Positions 25,201-32,328 of a stretch of 33,146 bases of DNA are shown piece after piece (within the stretch, counting starts at the first letter, position 1; the number at the start of each line of letters is the position of its first letter). A program made the translations under genes and the position numbers. The DNA comes from an uncultured Emticicia sp. Lineage in GTDB: Bacteria; Bacteroidota; Bacteroidia; Cytophagales; Spirosomataceae. The notes beneath the pieces are model-generated. The model worked only from the letters and a program-made list of their open reading frames with translations, ran no database searches and had not been told where the DNA came from. Location of the stretch: the NCBI RefSeq assembly GCF_937903345.1, contig NZ_CALCZQ010000020.1, forward strand, positions 1 to 33,146, given 5' to 3'.

Positions 25201-26982
25201 ATTTGTACCCGTCTGAATATTTGAAACCATGCCCTCTGATACTGTGCCAATGGCGGCAGCCGTTGCTGAGCTTGTAACTACGGCATTGCTTGTAAACGAC
25301 ACTGAATAAGTCAATAAATCTGCTGAACAAATGGCTGTTCCTACGCTTAAAGTTGGCAAAGAATTGATAGTTAGACTTACAGGCGTTCGAGTCGCACTTA
25401 CACAGCTATTTTGTAAGTTTCGTGCTTGAACATAATATATACCATCTGAAATTGGCGTATAATTCAACGATGTACTGGCAACTAATATTCCATTGGCATC
25501 GTACCAATCAGCCGTTTCGTTTATCCCCACACTCACGCTTAAACTTGGCATTGTTTGCCCTTGACAAATACTTTTATTACCACCACTAACGGGTGCATTA
25601 ATGACTGGACAATTACAAGTGGGCGAGTTAACGATTTTAGTTACCGCACAACCTGCACTATTGGTAACGGTCAATTGAGCATCTAATCCTGCTGGAATAT
25701 TGATTACTGTATTTCCTGATACTGTGCCAGAAGAACTTGTAACTGTACCACTACTCGTAAAATTGATAGTATAAGTCAGTAAATCAACACTACAAGTTGT
25801 TTCGTTGGTGGTGAGGGTTGGTAGTGAATTTACTGAAACAATACCCGAAGTTGTGCTTGTGGCATCAAGACAAGGGGGAGTTGCTGAAACTTTACAAGTT
25901 GCTGTGTACGTTCCACTCGTATTCACTGTTGTACTCGTCCCTACAAATCCATTACTCCAAATTACTGTGCCGTTGGTGCAACCTGTGGCGGTGAGTGTGC
26001 CAACCTCTCCTTGACACAAAGACAAATTATTGACTGTAATAATTGGTGCAACGGCATTGCTACAACAAGGTGTTACACTAATCACTGCACTCTGCTCTGA
26101 CTGTGTTTGTCCAGCATTTCTTGCAATTGCATAATAACTCCCCCCTACTGACAAATTTAAACCAGTGAATGTCCCCTGACCGTTGAAGGTATTACCTACT
26201 TGTGAAATTGTTGTACTTGCAATCGGATTTGGATTACCAAGTTTATACAACTCTAATGTACCTGATTGCTGGAAAGCAATATCAAACGTAGCACTGGTTG
26301 TGCTACAATTTAATGTTCCCGATAAAATTGGCGTAACGATTTTATCATATTGCAAAGTTACCTCCACATCAAGAGCAGTATCATCACAATAGGTACTACC
26401 ATCATCGCCTTTATCAACAATAAAATAGATGTAACTCCCCGCACTTACATCTATTGCAGGCACATCGTAGGTGGTCGGAGTATTTGAAGTTGCAATGATA
26501 GTTCGAGGAAATATGGTCAAATTATCAGTTTTGATGGTATATCCAATATTGTCACCACAACCAAAGGTGGCTCGTTGTAAAGCATTGGTGATGCTAAGGA
26601 TATGCACATTGTTTGGAATGGACAATCTCACAACGGAAGGAGATTCGCCAGGATGTAGGAACACCCCAAATGGTGGAAAAGGTTGGGGTGTAACTTCGGC
26701 TGCATTTAATTGTTCATAAGCCAAAAAGGGATAACTTTCTTGGCCTAAATTAAATGTCCATCCTTTTTGTGATACATTAATTCCAGCACCAGTTCCATCC
26801 TCTCCATAAAAAGGAAATAATTGAAATGTGCCATTATTTAGCGTTCCATAGCTAAATAACCCGTTAGAACTTGGGTTTTGTTGTCCAACCACACTTTTGA
26901 GTTTGAAGGTGATTTGAGCTTTTACTGATATATTCAGTATCATCAGAAAAAGCAGCAGTAAGAGATAAAATTTGTTTTTCAT
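22267..26982 (-). CDS. Large Cys-rich type IX secretion cargo with Ig-like repeats
   Basis: The 1571-residue protein starts at the ATG at 26982, which gives a clean signal peptide ending VKAQ; the ATG at 27054 adds an unlikely 24-residue extension. Residues about 22-210 form a beta-rich N-terminal domain. More than ten Ig-like repeats of 70-100 residues follow, each with a Cys pair and cores such as LCQGEVGTLTATGC, ASKNPLVLGETAILSISNC and VIWSNG or ISWNTGE, the pattern of gliding-bacteria adhesins. The last 80 residues are a type A sorting domain (AYPNPTSGKLYIKS, LYSQRGEVLYEGGG, YILYIVGTDG). It is predicted to be exported by the type IX system and attached or released at the surface. A PorV/PorQ-like gene follows. 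Confidence 0.88.
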   Translation of the reverse strand: MKNKFYLLLLLFLMILNISVKAQITFKLKSVVGQQNPSSNGLFSYGTLNNGTFQLFPFYGEDGTGAGINVSQKGWTFNLGQESYPFLAYEQLNAAEVTPQPFPPFGVFLHPGESPSVVRLSIPNNVHILSITNALQRATFGCGDNIGYTIKTDNLTIFPRTIIATSNTPTTYDVPAIDVSAGSYIYFIVDKGDDGSTYCDDTALDVEVTLQYDKIVTPILSGTLNCSTTSATFDIAFQQSGTLELYKLGNPNPIASTTISQVGNTFNGQGTFTGLNLSVGGSYYAIARNAGQTQSEQSAVISVTPCCSNAVAPIITVNNLSLCQGEVGTLTATGCTNGTVIWSNGFVGTSTTVNTSGTYTATCKVSATPPCLDATSTTSGIVSVNSLPTLTTNETTCSVDLLTYTINFTSSGTVTSSSGTVSGNTVINIPAGLDAQLTVTNSAGCAVTKIVNSPTCNCPVINAPVSGGNKSICQGQTMPSLSVSVGINETADWYDANGILVASTSLNYTPISDGIYYVQARNLQNSCVSATRTPVSLTINSLPTLSVGTAICSADLLTYSVSFTSNAVVTSSATAAAIGTVSEGMVSNIQTGTNVILTATSSAGCITTKTVNSPSCSCPTVNLPISGGDKTICAGQAIPTLSVSVGNNEIAEWYDAPIGGNLLITGLNFIPNSETLNNGFFYVQARNTTNNCTSNARILVKLIVNSNGATPTIVASKNPLVLGETAILSISNCNGIISWNTGESTTSISVTPKASTEYSATCTANGGCVGGNEKVMIEVNAPKVSIKASPNVVCIGGSTTLSMTGCPNKDIYWTSPEYGRRNEISPMYNGIVQAVSFTGHCVTSAGEATETIGVNIRQPQDFQIIASKNPIILGESIVLSTTGCDGVVSWQNGQASGNPITVWPTNKFTEYVAECLSPNACGGKGKITIEVKPPAIKATGSNVCWGSTATLEQSGCTTEFYWVVWHNDDFMDAKPIENPNTYPITQKTNFRVMCSTPVGEGAGDITINPIPLPNKPEIGSERTTYFLGETVRIGAGGCNGSIRWSTGEKDLNTIEVKPRRSTKYTVICVGGYGCTNSNEIEITMKTPPPTAKDQTICYGDSVKLLSGCMNGTEVHWTKNWMDIPNRVEVPEGFQERLTESNTYAVSCYSHETGWSEAIAIKVTVKAQIAPPIITSKSVEKTAIIVKGEVIELFASVCNRTEWKAGNVLLADTLNKIQVKSSTTTIYHARCFVDGCYSEWSQFKVYVRPKMPLVTASADTLCIGTTTTISAKNCEDGGRLVWLDNQDLKSQSFSVSPKSDITYQAICVGLDTLVSDTTTTFIKVYQTPKKPNIGGNLFILEGEKNTLTASGCEENLLWNTGEKALSIVVRPEKNTVYSATCGIWQCVSDTASVKVRVRPHPIEIETRNGIRGYSITDTLCLNKQLILSALTQCNGTIIWSNGQSGEKIEVIGTRVETQKYSLYCINADNEKSDESTATITVLDYNINDAIAYPNPTSGKLYIKSKGCIDGVKLVLYSQRGEVLYEGGGQERYLDSIVLDLFNLPSETYILYIVGTDGNKPVTLKKRIVKVNN

Positions 26983-27164
26983 TTTTGAATTTGGATTAAT
27001 AAAGTGGTACTGAACGCTTAAAATCTGTGACTCAATGTTATCAACTTGAATCAAAAAGGGTGTATGATATTTTCATTATAATTTTTTATTTTATATTAAA
27101 ATGAAAACAAATGTATAAATAAAAATTTCTAAAACAATATAAATAATATATGTAAATGAAAATT

Positions 27165-28100
27165 TTACAACACAACATATTCCAAATTTGTATCTTGTCC
27201 GATGTGATAATCAATGGTTTTTCGTAATAAATCGACATAGTTTTCTTCTATCCAATGATAAAAAAAGGTACTGGGTAATTGTAAAAGTAGCCTTTCATTT
27301 TCCAGTTTTAATGGAATTATTGGAACAAACCAAGTGAGAAAAGCATTATTATCCACATTTAAACAGATAAATTCCAAACACTTTGCCCAAACACTTGATA
27401 CATTTTTATCAACTTTTTCATCAGTTAAAATTAACGGCTTCCTATTTTCGGTTAAAGCGTTTGCTTCGTAAAAATATCTGTTCATGTAGGTGTGTTTATA
27501 AATATCAATCCTATTACGTGAAGGGTATTTGGTGTATAAATGAGCAAGGTGTTTAGCAAATTCTTGCTTTGACATTTTTTTCCAAGTGAAGTCTGTTAAT
27601 TCATCTTGTTCTAAATATCGGGGCTTAGATACTCCAATTGCTTCGGTTTTTCCAACTCGCATCAGTTCGTAGTACAGATTAAGTTTGGATTTGACTTGAA
27701 AATTATCAATTAAGTAATCAAATACTTCATAGGACAGAACATTGGTGGTGGGGTGAAACATTCTTAATACTAAACGTTCTTCTGTATCATCTTGGAAGAT
27801 TCTCCAAAATTCAATCATTGTGGCAGGGCTGTATGTTTTCCCATTCAACTGGTCATGTTTTCTAAAAAAACAGTTGTTTCGACCAATAAAGCGTTCAATC
27901 ATTGATAACATCAGGTACTCTTTGTCTTGCGGCTCTGCAAAGTGTTTTTTCTTGCTATAATAAGTATTTGGGTGCGAAAACCCTTCTCGGTACATAAGCA
28001 TTTTGTAACTCGAATTAATTAAATCTAATTCTGCATTTAAAAAGTTTACTGATTTTTTTAGAGAGAATTGTTTTGCCAGATTGTTCGGATGAGTATTCAT
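27165..28100 (-). CDS. Putative replication protein with C-terminal DnaA domain I
   Basis: This 311-residue protein starts at the ATG at 28100. The alternative ATG at 28130 lies inside a DnaA box. Residues about 1-230 are an unrecognised basic helical region (EFWRIFQDDTEERLVLRMF, MSKQEFAKHLAHLYTKYPSRN). Residues about 233-300 match DnaA domain I closely: SVWAKCLEFICLNVD, FLTWFVPIIPLKLE, LLLQLPSTFFYHWIEENYVDLL. In DnaA this domain lies at the N-terminus and contacts DnaB helicase and other DnaA molecules; here it is at the C-terminus and the ATPase and DNA-binding domains are missing. Next to origin-like DNA in an integrated element, it may recruit host helicase. That role is inference. Confidence 0.7.
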   Translation of the reverse strand: MNTHPNNLAKQFSLKKSVNFLNAELDLINSSYKMLMYREGFSHPNTYYSKKKHFAEPQDKEYLMLSMIERFIGRNNCFFRKHDQLNGKTYSPATMIEFWRIFQDDTEERLVLRMFHPTTNVLSYEVFDYLIDNFQVKSKLNLYYELMRVGKTEAIGVSKPRYLEQDELTDFTWKKMSKQEFAKHLAHLYTKYPSRNRIDIYKHTYMNRYFYEANALTENRKPLILTDEKVDKNVSSVWAKCLEFICLNVDNNAFLTWFVPIIPLKLENERLLLQLPSTFFYHWIEENYVDLLRKTIDYHIGQDTNLEYVVL

Positions 28101-28120
28101 TTTGTAATTTATTTTAAAAC

Positions 28121-28129
28121 TTATCCACA
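28121..28129 (+). promoter_or_regulatory. Perfect DnaA box
   Basis: TTATCCACA is identical to the strong DnaA-binding consensus. It lies 20 nt upstream of the preferred start of the DnaA domain I protein and could be an origin element or an autoregulatory site. Confidence 0.7.
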
Positions 28130-28182
28130 TTTTAGCTCGCTTTTTACAGTTTCCGTTAAAGAAAAAAATAATTTATAAAATT

Positions 28183-28231
28183 AAGTTCTAAGTTTCCCTT
28201 TTAAGTTCATAGTTCTAAAAGTTCATAGTTC
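28183..28231 (+). repeat. Iteron-like direct repeats
   Basis: AAGTTCTAAGTTT (from 28183), AAGTTCATAGTTC (from 28203) and AAGTTCATAGTTC (from 28219) repeat at 20- and 16-bp intervals. Initiator-binding iterons are usually 17-22 bp apart, so these could be binding sites for the neighbouring replication-like protein. Confidence 0.5.
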
Positions 28232-28518
28232 ATACTTTTGGAAACTGGAGAAATTTCAAAAAAATGTGGAAAAATCGACATTTTGGGCAATAAGAATATG
28301 TTCGGCAAAAAGGCTCGCTTTTTCCGTTGCGGAGAATAACGTAACTAACTATACGAATGAGCGTCCCTCGTACTTAATTGCTTTATTCCCCATGATTTAT
28401 ATGCTTGTTTTTAAGGAGGTTTTTCTACCTGAAAATCACTCAAAAGAGATTTGAGAGTATTGATAAAAATAAATTTTGGCATAATTAATGATTTTTAAGG
28501 TGTATAGTAATCTGAGTT

Positions 28519-28935
28519 TTAAAGATTAATAATAGTATTCAATGAGGCTTTGATAGCTTTAAAAGCTACCTTCTGAAACTTAAAATGGAGCATACTTTCA
28601 CGATAAAACTGGAAGATTTCTCGTAATAAAGTTGAGTCCGCTTCAATGAAATGACCTTGTTTGAAATGAGCCGTAATTTTGTCGTAATAAAGAGCAATCG
28701 AAGCCATTTGGATATGGTCACTTTCTCCCGATTTTTTCATTCTTTGTGTAGATTCTACTGAAATAGCGTTGTCATTTGCCTTAAATAGTAAGTATAGTTC
28801 GTAGTTTTGAAAGGCAGAGTTTATCAAAATTTGTTCCATTTGGTTGATTGTGCCAACAGTATTGACGAACTTTTGTTGTAATGTTGGTAAATATTCTAAT
28901 ATATCAACAGCAGTTTTTTTCGCTTGGGACTTCAT
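28519..28935 (-). CDS. Hypothetical helical element protein
   Basis: The 138-residue protein is almost entirely predicted helix (AVDILEYLPTLQQKFVNTV, DHIQMASIALYYDKITAHF, REIFQFYRESMLHFKFQKVAFKAIKAS). It has no signal peptide or membrane segment. I do not recognise a family. Its position between the replication-like gene and the helix-turn-helix gene, on the same strand, suggests a role in element maintenance. Codon use and helical character make it a likely real gene. Confidence 0.6.
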   Translation of the reverse strand: MKSQAKKTAVDILEYLPTLQQKFVNTVGTINQMEQILINSAFQNYELYLLFKANDNAISVESTQRMKKSGESDHIQMASIALYYDKITAHFKQGHFIEADSTLLREIFQFYRESMLHFKFQKVAFKAIKASLNTIINL

Positions 28936-29035
28936 TCTTATATAGGATTTTAGTGATTCACTACCAGTAATTTTAAATTGATATAGAAAGTTAAAAGGGG
29001 ATGAATAAACGTTTTAGATTTAAACACTTATACTA

Positions 29036-29230
29036 TTAATAATTATTTTTCGGGGGTGAATGCGATTGTTTTTCTATTTCATTCTCAGGATTTAAGCGGA
29101 AGGACAAAAAAGATAGGTGTAACCACTCTATCCTTTTTGATGTACTGAACTTTTTAATATTTTCTTGAAACTGTACACCTTTTAAAATTATAGGTGATAG
29201 TTCACGGGTAGTTTGTTTAGTATATTTCAT
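29036..29230 (-). CDS. Small hypothetical protein in element
   Basis: A 64-codon frame encodes a basic, Ser-rich sequence (MKYTKQTTRELSPIILKG, then EKQSHSPPKNNY) on the element's coding strand, between two likely genes. No domain is visible. The length and same-strand spacing make it plausible, but chance cannot be excluded. Confidence 0.35.
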   Translation of the reverse strand: MKYTKQTTRELSPIILKGVQFQENIKKFSTSKRIEWLHLSFLSFRLNPENEIEKQSHSPPKNNY

Positions 29231-29350
29231 CTCAATTTATAGGTATTTTGTTTGAAATATATCCCATTTGAATTGCTGTATAGTATCAAATTTCACTCAA
29301 TGGTTATAGTTGCCTTATTTATGACTATCAATCCAGCAAATGGCAACACA

Positions 29351-29390
29351 AAACTTAACAAACGATACTTGAAACTTATCAAACGGATAC
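29351..29390 (+). repeat. Direct repeat near helix-turn-helix gene
   Basis: AAACTTAACAAACGATAC (29351-29368) and AAACTTATCAAACGGATAC (29372-29390) are near-identical with a 21-bp period, two helical turns. They lie between the stop of the helix-turn-helix gene and the small ORF. They could be excisionase-type or operator sites. Confidence 0.5.
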
Positions 29391-29434
29391 ACAATTGATT
29401 AATAAATACTATTTCTCTAAATAGTTATATACTA

Positions 29435-29764
29435 TCAGTTTGCTTTCAGCCATTCAACTAATTCACTACGAAAGAAAACATTATGATTACCATTTTTATG
29501 AAATGGAATTTTTCCCAAAGAACAATAGCTATATACAGTCTGTTTTTTCTTATGAATTAATTCGGCTGCTTGTTCGATAGTCAGCGGTTCATCTTTATTT
29601 TCGCTCATTTTACGAGTGATAATTCTATCGACCACACTTTCTAAAAGCGGTTCGGAAACATTCATCAGTGCTTTCTCAACTGCTTGCTGTATGAAGTAAT
29701 CAAATGAGCCTTCTACGGGGAAAGTTGATGTATTTTTAGTTTGATGGGGAGATACTTTATTCAT
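29435..29764 (-). CDS. Helix-turn-helix (excisionase-type) protein
   Basis: The 109-residue protein carries a MerR/excisionase-like helix-turn-helix (HTH_17 type) at about 59-107: PLTIEQAAELIHKKKQTVYSY, the wing CSLGKIPFHKNGNHNVFFR, and SELVEWLKAN. The N-terminal half is a helical extension (FDYFIQQAVEKALMNVSEPLL). Small proteins of this kind beside integrases in Bacteroidota elements act in excision or regulate element genes. Candidate binding repeats lie on both sides: direct repeats at 29351-29390 and an inverted repeat at 29830-29865. Confidence 0.8.
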   Translation of the reverse strand: MNKVSPHQTKNTSTFPVEGSFDYFIQQAVEKALMNVSEPLLESVVDRIITRKMSENKDEPLTIEQAAELIHKKKQTVYSYCSLGKIPFHKNGNHNVFFRSELVEWLKAN

Positions 29765-29829
29765 CTTTGCTGCATTTTAGGTGCCGATTAATGATGCAAA
29801 GCAAGAGAAAGAAAATTTAGGATTTCTTG

Positions 29830-29865
29830 TTTGAAATGAAATATTTAAAAACATTTCATTTCAAA
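29830..29865. repeat. Perfect inverted repeat upstream of helix-turn-helix gene
   Basis: TTTGAAATGAAAT (29830-29842) and ATTTCATTTCAAA (29853-29865) are perfect 13-bp arms with a 10-nt spacer. A third partial copy, AAATGAAAT, follows at 29868-29876. There is no T-run on the minus strand, so an operator is more likely than a terminator. Confidence 0.55.
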
Positions 29866-29876
29866 TCAAATGAAAT

Positions 29877-30857
29877 TTACTGGAGAGTGTTTTTATCCAA
29901 AGAGGCTGTAATAAGTTGTTGAAAACGAAGAATTTTATCGTCAGATGGGCGATTGTTTTTAGAAGCGGCATTTGAAAAAAAGGAAGGGTTTGCCTTTACA
30001 CCAAAGGTTTTACTCAAGATTTCTATCTTTTCTTTCAAGTTGAGAGCTTCCCAGTCTTCAATATTGAAATACGATAAACTTGCCAAAATTTCAGGCAAAA
30101 AGGTAATCATTATTGGGCTTGGAAACGGGTTCCTACCTCCAATTTTCGTAATAAAATCACCATCAACTTTACAAATCTTATGCTCAATAAAGCGTTCTTG
30201 CAATGTTTGAAATGAAATATTGGTCAAGAAGCTTTCAAATAAAGGAAGCTCACTATATTTCTTTGGTTCAATCGTTTTTGGTTGATTTGGCTTTTGTAAA
30301 TTTGATTCTTTGATGAACTCAAATCGCTTGATTGTTAAGTCTAATAGATAGGCTAAATTTTTCAATTTGCTTTTTTCTGATAAAATTTCTTCATGCAAAA
30401 CCATCAAGGCATAATTGATTTCGATAGGATTTAAACGTTCGAGTTTGCTAAAATTTAGCATCAATTTATTTATCCAAACTTCGTTGATTACCCCCAATAG
30501 ATAATCTGAATAATCTTTTATTTCATTTGAAAATACTCGATTGGATAAACCACCAACAACATATAAAACATCATTGGTGTAATCATCAAATTTAATCGAA
30601 TCTTTGGGAATTGCTTTTTTAAAGGCTTTGAGAACAATTTCAAATTCAAAAAGAATCGCAACTATTGCTTTGAGCAATTCTTCAAGATTGACTTTTCGGT
30701 CATCAAAGGTGATAAGTTCATGGCAAACAAATTCTTCAATAAATGAATTTGAAAAAGGATAAATATCAAAAAGGCCATGCACACTTGCTAACGTCTTTAG
30801 CTCTTCAATATAAACTTCGTGGTCAAATGGTTTTTGGTAAAAATTTGATGTGTACAT
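29877..30857 (-). CDS. Hypothetical element protein downstream of integrase
   Basis: This 326-residue soluble protein begins at the ATG at 30857, only 1 nt after the integrase stop; an ATG at 30974 would overlap the integrase by 116 nt and is unlikely. It is mostly helical (YIEELKTLASVHGLFDIY, NLEELLKAIVAILFEFEIVLKAFKKA, EINYALMVLHEEILSEKSKL). The C-terminal part (residues about 215-326) opens with the segment FESFLTNISFQTLQERFIEH. I do not recognise a family. Tight coupling with the integrase suggests a role in recombination or regulation of the element. Confidence 0.65.
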   Translation of the reverse strand: MYTSNFYQKPFDHEVYIEELKTLASVHGLFDIYPFSNSFIEEFVCHELITFDDRKVNLEELLKAIVAILFEFEIVLKAFKKAIPKDSIKFDDYTNDVLYVVGGLSNRVFSNEIKDYSDYLLGVINEVWINKLMLNFSKLERLNPIEINYALMVLHEEILSEKSKLKNLAYLLDLTIKRFEFIKESNLQKPNQPKTIEPKKYSELPLFESFLTNISFQTLQERFIEHKICKVDGDFITKIGGRNPFPSPIMITFLPEILASLSYFNIEDWEALNLKEKIEILSKTFGVKANPSFFSNAASKNNRPSDDKILRFQQLITASLDKNTLQ

Positions 30858-30858
30858 A

Positions 30859-32118
30859 TTAGGAAAATTGAGAGAGTCTGTTAGTGATATTTTTAATTCT
30901 ATCGTCCTCAATACTCCCAACGTATCCCTCGGTCGTTGTGATAGAAGTATGCCCAGCCATTTCTTTGGCATCAAGTAGTGTTCCTCCTTCAGCTAACAAT
31001 TTGGTAATAAAACTATGCCTTGCCACATAAGTTGTAATATCTTTTTCAATTTCAAGTTTTTCACCTATTCGTCGAATATATTTATTTATTTGTTTAACGA
31101 ATTGTGTAACCGTCTTTTTGGTTTCTGTCGGCGTCATTTTATCTCGCAAAATAGGGAAAATATAGTTATCTTTCTTGTTTGGATTTCCCCTTTGCTCAAT
31201 AATTCGTAGATTTTGTTCTTGTAAAAAAACAATTATTTCAGTTGCTTCCCTATTGGTTCTTTTTGTTTTTTCACGTCTGAAAACGATTCTATCCTTACTT
31301 AAATTCTCGTATTTAAGATTTGCCATATCAACAGGATTCATGCCATTGCCCAGGTACATGAAAAGCCAATAGTCTAAATATTTTGCTTCGGGTGAATTTG
31401 GTTCGGGTTGATAAGTTAAAATCTTTTTTAAATCTTGGTTTGATAATGCCTTTTTAGTATTTTTCTTGCTTGGAATTACATATTTTTTCTTTCCAAATGG
31501 ATATTCCTCTAATTTAGTCTTATCGCTATCAATCAATTCATTGATAATTGCTCGAAGATTTCGCAAATAAAAACCAATGGTTGTAACGGAATTACCAGCT
31601 TCAAGCATCCATTTTTCATAGTTTTTGAGAAATTTCACACTGACACTATTCAAAGATAGAACTTTCATCTTATGAAAGGTTTGAATACTTTTCAAAGCAT
31701 TCTGGTAAGTAATAGCTGTACCAATTCGACCTTCCTCTGTCAAAATATCTATTTTTTGCTGAAAAGCAATAAACACATTATCTGATTCAACAATTTTTTC
31801 ATCTTTCTTTTGCTCATAAGTATCAAAATTAAAAACCTTGAGATTATCTATTACTTTTTGAGCATCAGCTAATTGATTATTAAGTACAGTATTAACTTTG
31901 GATAATTGTGCATATTCTTTTGTACCAATGCTTTTATTAGCTCGCAGACTTTCGGCATCACGGTGGCGAATAAAATCATCCTCTGTCATATCAAACTCTG
32001 TTGGATAATATTTAGATTCACGTTTAAAAGTGATGCGAAGTTTAATTGGGAATTTCCCATCCTTTTTTGAGCGTCTTTTATCAAGAAAAATAGATAATTT
32101 AGGAGAATCAATCTGCAT
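30859..32118 (-). CDS. Tyrosine recombinase (integrase)
   Basis: The 419-residue integrase has the Bacteroidota layout: an arm-binding N-terminal domain (about 5-95: FLDKRRSKKDGKFPIKLRI), a SAM-like core-binding domain (about 112-200: TYQNALKSIQTFHKMKVL), and a catalytic domain (about 225-405). Catalytic residues visible are Arg367 (TYVARHSFIT), His390 (MAGHTSITTTEGYV) and nucleophile Tyr399. The first catalytic Arg is replaced by Asn261 (YLGNGMNPVDMANLK) and the His of HxxR by Tyr364. Loss of the first Arg is also known in the CTnDOT integrase. The gene points away from a tRNA-Asn 3' fragment 157 nt from its start, which marks the attachment site. Confidence 0.92.
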   Translation of the reverse strand: MQIDSPKLSIFLDKRRSKKDGKFPIKLRITFKRESKYYPTEFDMTEDDFIRHRDAESLRANKSIGTKEYAQLSKVNTVLNNQLADAQKVIDNLKVFNFDTYEQKKDEKIVESDNVFIAFQQKIDILTEEGRIGTAITYQNALKSIQTFHKMKVLSLNSVSVKFLKNYEKWMLEAGNSVTTIGFYLRNLRAIINELIDSDKTKLEEYPFGKKKYVIPSKKNTKKALSNQDLKKILTYQPEPNSPEAKYLDYWLFMYLGNGMNPVDMANLKYENLSKDRIVFRREKTKRTNREATEIIVFLQEQNLRIIEQRGNPNKKDNYIFPILRDKMTPTETKKTVTQFVKQINKYIRRIGEKLEIEKDITTYVARHSFITKLLAEGGTLLDAKEMAGHTSITTTEGYVGSIEDDRIKNITNRLSQFS

Positions 32119-32141
32119 AATTTCAGTATTTTAGAAAATAA

Positions 32142-32163
32142 AATTTGCAAACAATTTGCAAAC
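32142..32163 (+). repeat. Tandem 11-bp repeat between integrase and att site
   Basis: AATTTGCAAAC occurs twice without a gap, an exact 11-bp period, each copy containing the palindrome TTTGCAAA. It lies 24 nt upstream of the integrase start and may be an arm-type integrase site or an operator. The rest of 32119-32274 is AT-rich. Confidence 0.5.
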
Positions 32164-32274
32164 ATTTCATACAAATATAGGTAAATAAATGTAAACAAAT
32201 CAATAAAAAACAAAGAAATATGCACAAAAAAGTCTGTTTTTTTAGATATATTTACACTTAATTATTAAACGGTG

Positions 32275-32320
32275 CTGACTGTTAATCAGAGGGTCGCTGG
32301 TTCGAGCCCAGCTTCGGGAG
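32275..32320 (+). tRNA. tRNA-Asn(GTT) 3' fragment, element attachment site
   Basis: The fragment carries the anticodon loop CTGTTAA (GTT at 32281-32283), the 3' anticodon strand TCAGA, a full T arm (GCTGG TTCGAGC CCAGC) and the 3' acceptor strand with discriminator G at 32320. The D arm and 5' acceptor strand are missing: the upstream bases AT-rich and unrelated, and G32274 mispairs with A32290. This is the usual remnant left at the distal end when an element integrates into a tRNA 3' half. Confidence 0.9.
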
Positions 32321-32328
32321 CAAACAGG

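Larger units (their letters stand above)
28101..28330. other. Origin-like intergenic region
   Basis: This AT-rich gene-free stretch lies upstream of the replication-like gene. It holds a perfect DnaA box (28121-28129), a one-mismatch box TGTGGAAAA (28265-28273), three iteron-like repeats (28183-28231), and two copies of GCTCGCTTTTT (28135-28145 and 28313-28323), each followed within 12 nt by CCGTT. The layout resembles plasmid and element origins. From 28331 to 28518 I see only AT-rich sequence. Confidence 0.45.
27165..32320. mobile_element. Integrase end of a tRNA-Asn-targeting integrated element
   Basis: All six likely genes lie on the minus strand: replication-like protein, two small hypotheticals, helix-turn-helix protein, integrase partner and integrase. 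The right end is the tRNA-Asn fragment. The left end is not in view; 27165 marks only the last clearly element-type gene. No mobilisation or conjugation gene was seen. Confidence 0.6.

Noticed and set aside
23798..26719. Several plus-strand frames of 65-127 codons
   Set aside because: All lie antisense to the type IX cargo gene, whose repeats and sorting domain are clear; they reflect its codon bias.
27071..27110. AT-only inverted repeat (TTTTCATT/AATGAAAA) after the replication-like gene
   Set aside because: Such repeats are expected by chance in this very AT-rich interval; it has no GC clamp.
28266..28454. Plus-strand 62-codon frame in the origin-like region
   Set aside because: It starts inside the near-perfect DnaA box, has no leader signal or recognisable domain, and runs against all element genes.
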